This document shows, in pieces, positions 19,501-26,900 of a DNA stretch of 38,684 bases; positions within the stretch are counted from its first letter, which is position 1; every line of letters begins with the position of its first letter. This DNA comes from a virus: positions 1-38,684 of IMG/VR virus record IMGVR_UViG_3300029309_000106; one strand, 5' to 3'. The notes beneath the pieces were generated by a model that was given only the letters and a program-made list of their open reading frames with translations, searched no databases and had not been told where the DNA came from. A program made the position numbers and the translations under genes.

Positions 19501-21187
19501 TGGAGATCCTCTTGCTAATGGTGCAGAAGCTCCTTTCAGAGTAACTCAACAAGGAGTGCTTACTGCAACAAAAACTACTTTAGGTAGTACTTCAGGTATT
19601 GCTCTTAATGTATCCTCAGGAGATAATACAGTACTAATCAATACTCCAAGTAATACTACAGGTACGGTATTCCAAGCTGGAGGAGATGCAAACTCTACTT
19701 ATATACCTTTTAAAGTTTTAGGTAATAAAACAGGAATAATTAGAGCTTTTGATATTTTTACTTCAGACGGTACAAAAATATTTGACAAAGATAGTGGATT
19801 AACAGATGATGCACTTACAACTATTGCTCAAGCAACAGGAAGTGCTGTCTCAACTGTATCAAAAACAACAAACAGTGAAACATCAAGTGATGCTCAAAAG
19901 ATAACAAATGGAAACTCAAGCCAGACTGTAACAGTGAAACTATTTAAAGACGGTGATGGAATGCAAGGTTTTGATACTGGAACTATTGGTAATGCAATAG
20001 CAGATATTCCAAGTCAAATAGTTTTAAAAGTATTTAAATCAGCAAATGCAAATTTAAGCAGTCCAACTCAACTTGGGTCTACTAGAACATTAAATAGAAT
20101 AACATCAGGTTCTCCTAGTCAAAGTGAATATTTTGTTGACGTAGAAAGTGAGTCTGAGCCAGGATTCGAGTTCCATTTTGCTACTCTCCCTTCTTCGAAT
20201 AGTAGTTCTGCAAGTAGTACACCCTTTAATGCTGAAGGTAATATAGAGGTATCTGTAACAGATACTCTATCAGCAGGACAAGTTGTATATTACTTTACTG
20301 AAATAACAGGAACTGGAGGTAATGGCCAAGGGTCAAATAATAGAACTTCAACAGCAACAAGAACACTCAGTGTTACAGCAGCTTCAGGAAACACATTTAC
20401 AATTGATGCGGCTGGAGATAGTACTGATGCAGGTGGTGGAGATATTACTGGAGTAACAGTAACACCTGGTACTGGACTTGTTACAGAAGCTGGGAATGCT
20501 AGCACAGCTAGTGGAGCGCACAATCAAACATTAGGAGTAAATACAGGAGCAGTCTCAAATGGAGCTACAACAATTCCAACAGGAGACCATGTTTATGACC
20601 ATGTTACTACTCGTATTAGTGGATTAACTTCTAATGCTGGTACAGTTACAAGTGTAGCTGCGGGTACAGGACTAAGTGGTGGTACAATAACTTCTTCTGG
20701 AACTATTAGTATGCCAAACTCAGGTGTAACTGCAGGAAGTTATACAAACACTAACTTAACTGTTGATGCACAAGGTAGAATTACTGCGGCTTCAAATGGT
20801 TCAAGTGGTGGTGGTGGTCTACCTTCAGGAATGACATACTCAAGTTCTATACTTGATGTAACAGGACAAATACGAGCTACTGGAGACGTTACTGCGTTCC
20901 ATAGTTCAGATATAAGATTTAAAGATAATATAAAAATTATTAGTAATGCAGTAGAAAAAGTTTCAAAACTACGAGGCGTTGAGTTTGACTGGAATGAGAC
21001 TTCGGACTATGCAGGAGAACATGATATAGGAGTTATTGCACAAGATGTAGAAAAAGTAGCTCCAGAAATTGTAATAGATAGAGATGACGGGTATAAAGCA
21101 GTTAACTATCAGAAACTTACAGTTTTACTAATAGAAGCGGTAAAAGAATTAAAAGAAGAAATAAAAGAACTTAAAAAAGACAAATAA
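10535..21187 (+). CDS. Giant tail-tip protein: gpJ-like hub, Ig-like modules, fibre shaft and S74 chaperone
   Basis: This 3550-residue protein has a mosaic layout. Residues 1-115 (DPFEYAHLIKFERP, RYVYLTDGQRDLTYDGDTY) resemble tail-hub DUF2163-like domains, with a beta insert near 205-270. A gpJ-like hub spans about 340-1390, with PAIQLTDMLVNDRFG near 975 and LLLRPGEVIALTYEPFGFES near 1330. A fibronectin type III-like domain follows at about 1405-1490 (APGAPQNLTTATAKPGIVTLNW). Repeated Ig-like modules cover about 1634-2400, and a QTANIQIYKR domain lies near 2408. A Gly/Ser/Thr-rich fibre shaft leads to a C-terminal intramolecular chaperone: SSDIRFKDN holds the Ser3458/Lys3463 pair with the S-x4-K spacing of peptidase S74, then GVIAQDVEKVAPE and a coiled coil. 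Self-cleavage before Ser3458 would release 93 residues after trimer folding. The protein probably forms the tip that contacts the host. Confidence 0.85.
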   Translation: MAERDINNPNLRTALINGDPFEYAHLIKFERPFVPFKGDHRTNANRYVYLTDGQRDLTYDGDTYRASGIMTVGGYSETTQAKATNMSLTLPGEFLGTKFSFTGNFTNAGKIRGRDADNIDFFEEGFREGDKVRLTRTNGTDFSDGDNQKDFIVTGFELANERIVLARTGTDTDDSAFLSSSTGNIGLTLELINEEYKGATMEKGTTQNVASTADGTATITLTAANSKIEKGQLVSGPGVIDETVVKSINGTTLILTKEQPRIPAGAKLVFTNPSFVNREVFVYKAFINPETGGVYGDPVLIFKGITASTNIQESPNSSKVQWNLTSHWGDFAEIRGRITTDEIHRSVDANGKANPDLTIRPEYATDLGFLHAESSLNTIAIYQTTETRTRMKSKKRGGLAGLVGMKKYYMEEYQVQVDNEVDLSVHLQGRHLPVLYGVQRINGIPIFADTKSNNSKEVYVVYALAEGQVHGIYNMYIDGAPLICTDKSDFDVRNASTGTDKDNTQLQCYGRADQGSTLSGANVTASTGNTIIDIDDEDLAEDMHEEYAEYSAYANINQGRARQFQNFNESSIQSLSTSSDAEGLRHRETASISHPYSMHFTFYQGKRNQKGDNNLTTIAQANQFKRQADYFSGSKAYWSPEHRLLDTAYAVMKFTIDADQTTIPDIEYVVKGKVLENYNYDGTYVPDPFYTSDAHTNFLEGDTVKVQVDSSGFKYLKEDGTLTVTESEGADFRILDKYLFTPAEGTAYYRFRLDNVPNLYVSGGTTHSVPQYTSLRLRSGSNSWYMLTYNHEVLGATTWPEADQTITTNTMSTDSNGVLKATLTNAQKTKLQNFYSGLTGSTSSSNAFLQFKGGKGIFGKLREAVFQAIISGNEITFSGTNYSANQNSNSGQPLNGTAILSSTVFDFSNISALASLSNNARVVGATLEIIETGEKRTITDFNTTSNFLTIDDPFVKPPTAENTFRINEKGADSRSSINPAIQLTDMLVNDRFGKALDINNDIDLPSIRESALLCDTRSDVSLPLASTASCVAGDVYKLVDPDNSNTHIASGKVLESTSNSASVTFTNVSGKFIRSYQDYVSYNVGDIVTNVVSGESKYYRVTTAGIKSTAPTHATGTTNGFKYISSISLTRETGSGPSTLTLGADGRTPEYSLYDSDFVKYWRYLGWEENRQYAVTRHQTNFIFATERSIFENINALLSHFNGILSYSNGKYLLSVETAENVPSSNVQNGIEQNPEFITNDDILGTISLNDNSQKNAKNTIKASISDPQNNFSSRAVSFFNSDFLKADKGKVKTGSYPITGITSYYNARIGVEKELIQSRYSKEISFTVGPKGLLLRPGEVIALTYEPFGFESKLFRIENLTYNSNCNTSIKAREYNENIYAITSQRASIAQAAASGGNLSLAAPGAPQNLTTATAKPGIVTLNWTNGAGFKEAIDSTEIWRANTQGSSGSVPDHADLLTVVDNATTFNDAVGVAGTYFYWIRHRRMSRRTSDNSTVKLLSAYESNIDAGVSGVAKVLSPQLDVDISSFQVKFNASNALTPGGASQDATFTATLRNITSNSVTFTLVDADGTTTATDGVVFTNNSTSVVDSSAPFTATLDASSFSHNTANKFVKVAVTDSGTSENFTELIPITVTKDGSSGGVGVDAVAIKLTPSSHVVAYTAVGGETTTVSFTTASQGTGGFSGTPHFRFLVGGVTQATSTTSTFTLADHSASCTFTSGSTTVTHSSGTTFFPGQRVISDSVPEGTTIASVTNGTTFVLSANATASGAVTTTITDEPAADNTVAVTVQLFDGDPSASGTLKASDTVTIFGVRSGTDSITAFLTNNSHTVSSNPDGTFASGALDDAGGTFKVFVGTTDKTGDCTFAEVSGEETSGLTSSINSSTGVYAVTGLTVDSAVNIFRATIPANVSPSGNAVTLDQTYSISKSRTGQTGSAGSDAKTVKLTSTGYAIAYDENNGSPSPSGTLTLTATASNFTNPFFKFTGDGITDETSYTDGASGDSDTISFSIPTSFFSTPQVLRVGVAEQAAATTEIAFDSIAIAAVKDGGTGADAFTVILTNESHTLPANSSGTVTSFAGSGTDIQVFKGTSPLEGILSGTPSTGKFKVTATPSNITTGTISLQSSDEIVRVANHSNMTQDIASISYSIDVEGTSTTFIKKQSFTKSKEGAEGDDSISGVLTNENTSAIEFQGFGAQSGSFIVYSGTSGEFKVFEGATEKTSGVVFGISGGSSSSGSTTKTQNNLTLTINNSTGIYSVSGASWSTEAETFTLTATIGSTVIERVFNIDKKVGLTVTRLTASEQAFSYDGNGANPSPGTITLTASEPTAFSQFPSGNYQYRFSKSTNNGASFSVLGSGFSTNGNLSDRQLSVSAGALSLGNEIFKVEVRHSSNTSQILDEDQTTLLRLKEGAAGAPGSQTANIQIYKRTSSSSAPAKPGNGSTFTFSTAALTGQAITDGWSQTVPSGTAQYLWTCSKTITASASTTSVTINQADWSTVVLQSEAQVSRVATKRIYFDSWAFGDNLPTISNTQRDGISYNFDTGACTSLPPSWSTSIGTVPYAYVDVTFNESTYEGSYTRSLGAIRVVGVFDRIDVDDFDVSFDASNDFQLRFGNAGVGTSAFQTTTTPAGLKNNQISLDSDGKITGASSTLSNVVVSNEKVTVNNDGKLVGIGTTDIKVDVSKIASSDVVGVSGKLFTALPASGATVGATAGTDLKESDGSVLADTAIKNDELDVAIDGTAIKLKIGSNETSTVTATQGLVGLSGVQNDADQTSTNTSADTAKVNNVAASTVSGGAARANSGLTSTGVVNKLVPKEKGGFNEDISGKTGVLDFSSGTANFRSTLPTNRGGFGLNVATLFGSDIGRFPRWNGTTFEVANENDFKNDQIIDGSGNLLDSVDINLPGGSTISTTQLQNIKGTFDNIDNSSNIKLSASKVPIDSNIFEAPGAVVTIKDNGIDGDAISSSTTIIAGSGANRAVLDGAHSSVRIYAGSAGDPLANGAEAPFRVTQQGVLTATKTTLGSTSGIALNVSSGDNTVLINTPSNTTGTVFQAGGDANSTYIPFKVLGNKTGIIRAFDIFTSDGTKIFDKDSGLTDDALTTIAQATGSAVSTVSKTTNSETSSDAQKITNGNSSQTVTVKLFKDGDGMQGFDTGTIGNAIADIPSQIVLKVFKSANANLSSPTQLGSTRTLNRITSGSPSQSEYFVDVESESEPGFEFHFATLPSSNSSSASSTPFNAEGNIEVSVTDTLSAGQVVYYFTEITGTGGNGQGSNNRTSTATRTLSVTAASGNTFTIDAAGDSTDAGGGDITGVTVTPGTGLVTEAGNASTASGAHNQTLGVNTGAVSNGATTIPTGDHVYDHVTTRISGLTSNAGTVTSVAAGTGLSGGTITSSGTISMPNSGVTAGSYTNTNLTVDAQGRITAASNGSSGGGGLPSGMTYSSSILDVTGQIRATGDVTAFHSSDIRFKDNIKIISNAVEKVSKLRGVEFDWNETSDYAGEHDIGVIAQDVEKVAPEIVIDRDDGYKAVNYQKLTVLLIEAVKELKEEIKELKKDK
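15435..17760 (+). repeat. Alternating Ig-like modules inside the tail-tip gene
   Basis: Two module types recur in the protein. Type A has (A/T)-x-(K/R)LT followed by (A/F)-(A/S)-Y and a Pro-Ser-(P)-Gly-T strand; it begins near residues 1634, 1922 and 2286. Type B begins (D)S/F-x-x-(F/V/I)LTN(N/E)-(S/N)-H/T and later has F-K/Q-V-F-x-G; it begins near 1814, 2044 and 2166. The order is A-B-A-B-B-A. Linkers such as KDG-SGG, GSAGSD, KDGGTGAD and KEGAEGDD mark the joints. The copies are diverged, so this is old duplication rather than a recent tandem repeat. Confidence 0.6.
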
Positions 21188-21190
21188 ACC

Positions 21191-21210
21191 TAACGATTGA
21201 AGAATCGTTA
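21191..21210 (+). other. RNA hairpin just after the tail-tip gene
   Basis: TAACGATT, loop GAAG, then AATCGTTA form a perfect 8-bp stem starting 3 bases after the stop codon at 21185-21187. It is followed by CTACCTT rather than a T-run, so it is not a standard intrinsic terminator. It could protect the 3' end of an upstream transcript or be a weak pause or processing site just before the promoter at 21231. Confidence 0.5.
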
Positions 21211-21230
21211 CTACCTTGAAAATTTAATGC

Positions 21231-21260
21231 TTGACTTTAGGTATAAATTTTTGGTATAAT
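21231..21260 (+). promoter_or_regulatory. Sigma-70 promoter for the fibre block
   Basis: TTGACT (21231-21236) and TATAAT (21255-21260) are separated by 18 bases: five of six matches at -35 and six of six at -10. Transcription would start near 21267, leaving a short leader of about 16 bases with GGAG at 21269-21272 before the ATG at 21283. It sits in one of the few intergenic gaps in the window. It closely resembles the promoter at 36454, which strengthens the call. Confidence 0.8.
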
Positions 21261-21282
21261 TAGACAATGGAGAAATATATAA

Positions 21283-21618
21283 ATGGCAGCTGGAAAGTAT
21301 AATTTTACATTAGAGCAGGGAGCGACTTTTAGTCGGGAGATAACTGTGCAAGACAGTGGGTCTCCAATGAATTTAACGGGGCACACACCACGTATGCAGA
21401 TGCGTTCAACCCATGACTCATCGACTATTGCTCTTACCTTTACAGCATCAGTTTCAAATGCTGCACAAGGTAAGATACAACTTTCAGCGTCTGCTACAAA
21501 CACAGCAGCCGTTGAAGAAGGAATGTATGTTTACGATTTAGAAATTGAATCAGGCTCAAGTGGAGTTACTCGTCTTCTAGAAGGACAAGTCACAGTGACA
21601 CCAGAAGTAACAAGATAA
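21283..21618 (+). CDS. Small virion protein, fibre adaptor / BppU-N-like
   Basis: This is a 111-residue beta-rich protein: YNFTLEQGATFSREITVQDS, MNLTGHTPRMQMRS, QGKIQLSASATNTAAVEEG, YVYDLEIESGSSGVTRLLEG and a final VTVTPEVTR. The pattern of an N-terminal 'x-F-T-(L/I)-(E/Q)-Q-G-x-(T/D)-(F/W)' strand, a 'NLTG-x-T-x-(R/K)-(M)-(Q)-(M/I)-R' strand and a closing 'G-x-(V/Y)-Y-D-L-E' hairpin is seen in small phage proteins that sit next to fibre genes, resembling the N-terminal domain of receptor-binding-protein connectors (BppU type). It is the first gene after the promoter at 21231 and shares a TAATG overlap with the next gene. It may anchor fibres to the tail tip; this role is inferred. Confidence 0.6.
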   Translation: MAAGKYNFTLEQGATFSREITVQDSGSPMNLTGHTPRMQMRSTHDSSTIALTFTASVSNAAQGKIQLSASATNTAAVEEGMYVYDLEIESGSSGVTRLLEGQVTVTPEVTR

Positions 21619-22010
21619 TGGCTATAACAGTAACAGTAAATGAATCACCTACTTTTGTTACAGTAAATGAAACAAATAATGAAGTGGTATTAAATCAAAG
21701 TGATAATCCAATTACAGTCACTACTACACTTGATTTGATCGCAGCAAATGCCGATCAAATAAACGTAGGTGCAATAGGTAATATAATTCCTGCAGGCACC
21801 GTTGCTAACGCGTTAGAAGTATTAGCAGACCAATTTTTCCGAGGGCCATCAGCGCCTTCAGGAGATAACTTAGAAGAAGGCGATCTATGGTATGATACTG
21901 ATGATGATCAGCTTAAAGTATATAGAGAGACTTCATCTAATACATTTGAATTCGTACCTCTTGCTGCGGCAACAGGCACAATGGACAATCTCGATGGCGG
22001 GTTGTTTTAG
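21618..22010 (+). CDS. Small fibre-associated protein
   Basis: This 130-residue acidic protein has its start overlapping the previous stop (TAATG). N-terminal residues 1-40 are Thr/Val-rich strands (VTVNESPTFVTVNETNNEVV). Residues 75-105 have GPSAPSGDNLEEGDLWYDTDDDQLKVY, a motif common in phage fibre and structural proteins, where 'GDLWYDT' leads into a short beta hairpin. The C-terminus ends DNLDGGLF, which resembles the C-terminal VIDGGTF of the next fibre protein. The two may therefore interact with the same partner. Function is otherwise unknown; position points to a tail fibre or collar component. Confidence 0.55.
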   Translation: MAITVTVNESPTFVTVNETNNEVVLNQSDNPITVTTTLDLIAANADQINVGAIGNIIPAGTVANALEVLADQFFRGPSAPSGDNLEEGDLWYDTDDDQLKVYRETSSNTFEFVPLAAATGTMDNLDGGLF

Positions 22011-22020
22011 GACATAAAAA

Positions 22021-23934
22021 ATGGCACAGACAATTAAAATTTTAAGAAGTACCGGGAATTCCGCTCCTAGTAGTTTAAATGCAGGTGAATTAGCTTATAC
22101 TGGAGGAGCTGGAACAGCTGGTAATAGCGGCTCTAGATTATTCATTGGTAATCCTGCTGACGGAACAAATCTGGTAATAGGCGGAAAGTATTTTACAGAT
22201 TTATTTTCATCTTCAGCAAACGGTACTATAGTTGCTAACAAAGTAGTAACTGTAGACGGTAGTAAAAAAGTCAATGAATGGAAAGTCGATAATTTAACTT
22301 TAGACGGTAGTACTATTGCCTCTACAGGCAGTTTAGTATTCACTCATAGTGGAACAATAGATTTAGATGCACAAACTAACGAAATTACAATTAAAGATAA
22401 TGAAGCAGCTGCATTAAATATAACTCAAGGAAGTAACTCTTATCTTAAGTTTGTTACTACAGATTCTGCTGAAAAAATTATCGCAGGTAAAACTGTTATT
22501 ATTGATGGTGATGGCTCAACAAGTAATGGCGGAGTATCTATATCTAATGGTTTAATTGACCTTAAGAATGGTGGTTCTCTTTCTAAAATTAAGTTTTATT
22601 GTGAGAGCGCAAATGCTCACGCACAAACTTTACAAGCAGCAGCACATAGTTTATCAGCAAGTAACACACTAAGCTTACCACATGTTGGTACAATCTTAGC
22701 AACAACTGATGGTGCTCAAACCTTTACAAACAAGAGTCTTACAGCTCCAACACTTACAGGTACAACAACTGCGGCAGCAGCAAACTTCTCTGGAACAGTA
22801 ACTTTTGCAGGTGGTTCAGGTAATGGTATAAGTATTACTCAAGGCGCAATATCAATTAAGAATGGTGGCACACAATCATATATAGATTTCTATTGTGAAT
22901 CTTCTAATGCTCACTATGTAAGATTACAAGCACCTGCTCACTCTGCATTCTCTGGTAATCCAGTAGTAACATTACCAGCAACAACAGCAACTTTAATAGG
23001 TACTGATACAACAGATACTTTAACAAACAAAACACTAACAAGTCCAGACATTAATACACCAGATATTGATGGTGGTACAGCAGACGGAATAGTCATTGGT
23101 GGAAATACTGCGGCAGCAGGTACATTTACTACTATTGTAGGTACAAGTGCTGATATTGATAATGTATTTATTGATGGCAATACTATTTCTACTCAAAATG
23201 CAAATGGTAGTTTAGTATTATCACCGCATGGTACTGGTACAGTAACTGTTCCTTCAGGTTATAAAGATAGAGCAGGCTTTGGTACTACCTCTCTTGTCAC
23301 AAAAGAATATGTTGATGCAGTCAAAGTTGGACTAGATTTCAAAGATTCAGTAAGAGTCGCTTCAACAGCTAATGTAAATATCTCAAGCGCTCCAGCAGCA
23401 ATTGATGGAGTTACACTTTCTAGTGATGACAGAGTATTACTAAAAAATCAATCTACTGGCTCACAAAACGGCATATACGTATTTAATGGATCAGGCTCTG
23501 CAATGACCAGAGCTACCGATGCAGATTCTTCAACAGAAGTAACTGCAGGTTTATTTGTATTTGTTGAAGAGGGTACCGCAAATGCTGATAATGGATATGT
23601 ATTAACAACTGACGGATCAATAACAGTAGGCTCAACATCGCTTACATTTACACAGTTCTCAGGAGCAGGACAAATAACAGCTGGAGACGGCTTACTCAAA
23701 TCAGGAAACACTCTTAGCGTAAATGATGATAATATATCAATCGCAATAAGCGGAGACGCATTAAGAATAAAAGGCATTTCAACCACAGCCACTGGTGACC
23801 TACTCATAGGTGCTAATGGAGCAAACGGTGGTTACACAAGATTAGCAAAACCTGGAGCAGCTGGTGCACTTCTAAATATGAATACATCAGGAGTAGCTTC
23901 ATGGAGTAATGTTATCGACGGTGGAACTTTTTAA
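22021..23934 (+). CDS. Tail fibre protein
   Basis: This 637-residue protein starts after AGGA (22009-22012). Its N-terminus (AQTIKILRSTGNSAPSSLNAGELAYTG) is the usual attachment end of marine phage fibres: a short 'I-K-(I/L)-(K/R)-R' strand followed by 'P-x-x-L-x-x-GELA'. Two copies of a 'NGG-x4-I-x-FYCES-x-NAH' repeat lie at about 172-230 and 270-330. They are followed by a LTNKTLTSPDINTP shaft motif, a VTKEYVDAVKVGLDFKDSVR segment typical of fibre shafts, and a domain with LSSDDRVLLKNQSTGSQNG and EGTANADNGYVLTTDG (about 465-545). The end is a WSNVIDGGTF tail. No S74 chaperone is present. It probably folds as a trimer and takes part in host recognition. Confidence 0.75.
   Translation: MAQTIKILRSTGNSAPSSLNAGELAYTGGAGTAGNSGSRLFIGNPADGTNLVIGGKYFTDLFSSSANGTIVANKVVTVDGSKKVNEWKVDNLTLDGSTIASTGSLVFTHSGTIDLDAQTNEITIKDNEAAALNITQGSNSYLKFVTTDSAEKIIAGKTVIIDGDGSTSNGGVSISNGLIDLKNGGSLSKIKFYCESANAHAQTLQAAAHSLSASNTLSLPHVGTILATTDGAQTFTNKSLTAPTLTGTTTAAAANFSGTVTFAGGSGNGISITQGAISIKNGGTQSYIDFYCESSNAHYVRLQAPAHSAFSGNPVVTLPATTATLIGTDTTDTLTNKTLTSPDINTPDIDGGTADGIVIGGNTAAAGTFTTIVGTSADIDNVFIDGNTISTQNANGSLVLSPHGTGTVTVPSGYKDRAGFGTTSLVTKEYVDAVKVGLDFKDSVRVASTANVNISSAPAAIDGVTLSSDDRVLLKNQSTGSQNGIYVFNGSGSAMTRATDADSSTEVTAGLFVFVEEGTANADNGYVLTTDGSITVGSTSLTFTQFSGAGQITAGDGLLKSGNTLSVNDDNISIAISGDALRIKGISTTATGDLLIGANGANGGYTRLAKPGAAGALLNMNTSGVASWSNVIDGGTF
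22530..23010 (+). repeat. Two FYCES-NAH repeats in the fibre gene
   Basis: The protein units around residues 172-230 and 270-330 share the pattern L/I-K-NGG-x4-I-x-FYCES-x-NAH-x3-LQA-x-AHS, then a Leu/Pro-rich strand ending near TIL/ATLIGT. They are separated by about 40 residues holding LTNKSLTAPTLTG. The DNA copies have diverged at many silent sites, which suggests long-standing duplication under selection on the protein. Confidence 0.65.
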
Positions 23935-23949
23935 TTAAGTTCCACTTTT
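23921..23949 (+). terminator. Probable weak intrinsic terminator after the fibre gene
   Basis: GTGGAACTT (23921-23929), a loop of TTTAATT, and AAGTTCCAC (23937-23945) form a perfect 9-bp stem followed by TTTTCC. The stop codon of the fibre gene (23932-23934) lies in the loop. The T-run is short, so read-through into the next fibre gene, which has no visible promoter, is likely. It may set a step-down in expression between fibre genes. Confidence 0.6.
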
Positions 23950-23981
23950 CCGCCTACATAGGCATTTAAGGAATCATATAT

Positions 23982-26900
23982 ATGGCACAAATAGTAAAAT
24001 TAAAACGTACCTCTGTTGCAGGTAGAATTCCTACGACTTCGAATATAGAAGTAGGAGAACTTGCATTTAATTCAAACGATAAGTCTTTATTTATCAGAGG
24101 CGACAGTAATGCTATTGTAGCCATTCACGATGAATCCACACTTCATATAGACACTACCAATAATCGTGTCGGTATCGGAACTACTTCTCCTAATGAGCCA
24201 TTACACATAGTTAATAGTGACCCGAAAATAAAACTAGAAGATTCTGATGGTACTAACCAAGTTTCAACAATATTTCACTCAGGTAGTGTACTTGCATTTC
24301 AATCTAGAAATAATACTGCAAATGGAACAATTAAATTTTCAGGCTTTGATGGCACTACTGTTACAGAATATGCTAGGTTCAATGCATCAGGTAGATTAGG
24401 CATAGGAACCACTTCGCCAAGTAGAAGATTACACGTAAAAGATTCTAATTATAGAGTAGCATTATTTGAAAGAACTGGAGCTCCAAACTGTTTTATTACA
24501 TTTGCAGATCCTAATACTACGCAAGATGTTGGTGTTGGTGCTACAACAAATGATTTAAAATTTAGGTCAGGTAATGTTGACCATCTTTCTTTATTAGGTT
24601 CAAATGGCCATTTAAAATTTACTGACTTCGACCAACAACTTGAATTTGGTAGTACTAGTAATAAGCTTGGTTATAATCAATGGTTAATGAGTGCAAGTGG
24701 TGGAGCATCAATTAAGAATGTTGCAGGTCCACTTACAATTAATCCAGATGATTTTACAGCATTTCAAGTTAATGACGTAGAAAAGGCCAGAATAAATGCT
24801 ACCGGTCTTGGTATCGGAACAACTTCACCAGACACCTCATTAGACATTACAACAGCAGGTGCTGAGGGTATAATTCTTAATCAAGATACAGGCAATACTT
24901 CTGTGTCTTCAAGAGTATTCTTTAAAGATGGTACATCAACAAGTGCCCTACTAAATGTTGGAGGCAATTTTGAAATTAGAACAGGAGCTGGCGTAAGCTC
25001 TAGTTCTGGAACGAGAAGATTAGTAGTTAAACCAAATGGTACTATTACATTTAACGAAGCATATACATTTCCCTCATCAGATGGAAGCGCAAATCAAGTA
25101 CTGCAGACAGATGGCTCAGGTAACTTAAGTTTTGCGACTGTACAAGCTGGTGGCGGTGGAACAGTTTCCGAAGCATTTAAAACAATAGCAGTAAGCGGAC
25201 AAGACAACGTAGTTGCAGAAGCAGCTACAGATACATTAACATTTGCGGCAGGTACTGGTATGACAATTACTACGAATGCTTCAAGTGATACAGTTACTTT
25301 TGCAGCTTCATCATCAGATTTTACAGATTCAGATGGCGATACCAAGATACAAGTCGAGGAAAGTTCAGATGAAGATATAATTCGATTTGATGCAGGCGGT
25401 GAAGAAGTTGCAAGAATGCAACACAGAAATAATGAAGTTTTCTTGGATCTCGTTCGTAGAGGTGTGCCTGCAGCAACTGCAAATCTTTCTTTCTCTGGAA
25501 TAGGTCTCAATACAAATGTTACTAGTGGGTATCATTCTTTAGTTGTTCAAAATAATGGTTCTGAGCAGTTTAGAGTTGATAGTTCTGGTAAAGTTGGTAT
25601 TGGAAGCTCCTCTCCACAAGCGCACTTAGACGTAGCTTCTGGAACTATAAGAGCAAGAGGCTTAAGTACTATAGGAAGCGGTGCAGGAACAGAATTAAGA
25701 TATATCAGTGGCTCAAATGCTGGTGGAATAATTGTTTTTGATAGAAGTACAAGTTCATATGAAGAACTAAGACTTGAAGGTTCTGTTATTAAAATAAAAG
25801 AATCTGGTACAGATGTATTAACAGTAGAGGGTCAAAAAGTTGGTATTGGAACAAGTGCACCTAGCTCAGTATTACATATATCAGACGCATCTTCACCAGA
25901 AATAAGACTAGAAGATAGCGATGCAACTTCAACATTTAACCAAATAGCGTTTCAAAATGCAGCAGGTAATTTTAACCTTAATACTCGTCAAGATAATGGA
26001 ACATTCGTTTCCACTGATTATCAAATAGTAAAAAATGCAGCAGGAGCTAATATACATAAATGGTTTATTGGCAATGCAGAAAAAGTTAGACTAGATGCTT
26101 CTGGACGACTTGGTATAGGAACTACTGCTCCAAGTGCTAAGCTAGACGTAAACGGCACCATTAGAACTAATCTTATTCAAACAAGAGATACAAGTTTGAG
26201 CGCATTTACATTTATTGACCTTGATATGGACACAGGCGGTAGTGCAGGAACTAATAATCTTGTATTAGGTGGTGTTAATAATGTTGATTTCTTAGTCGAT
26301 ACAAACAATAACGGAACTACTGGTGCTTTTGTATTTGGTAAAGATGCCAACACAATGAGTTCAGCTACTGAGTTAATGAGATTAAATGAGTCAGGCAATC
26401 TAGGTATAGGTGAAAGTGCTCCTTCTCAAAAGTTACAAGTTAATGGAAACATAAGAGCAGATGGACATTATTATGTAGGCGGAAATATTGTCATAAATAG
26501 TTCAAGAGCATTACAAAATATTACTACTATAAATACAAGTTCTACAATAGTAGCTGGATCTACAATACATCGAGGCAATTTAACAATTGAAAGTCAAGAA
26601 ATAGATGTAGGTTCAGGAGATTTTACTCTTGATGTTGCAGGAGATATTACACTCGATGCAGATGGTGGAGATGTACGATTAAAAGATAATGGAACAGAGT
26701 TTTTAAATTTTTATGCGGGTGCAATAGAAAGAACTGGTGGTTCTTTAAACTTTGATGTAGCAGGTAACATTACATTAAATGCTGATGGAAGTACAATTAG
26801 TCTAAATGATGATACTATAAACTTTGGACAGTTTTTTAATAATGCTTCTGGTCAATTTAATATTTTCGCACCTACGCAAGACAAAGACATTGTATTCTTA

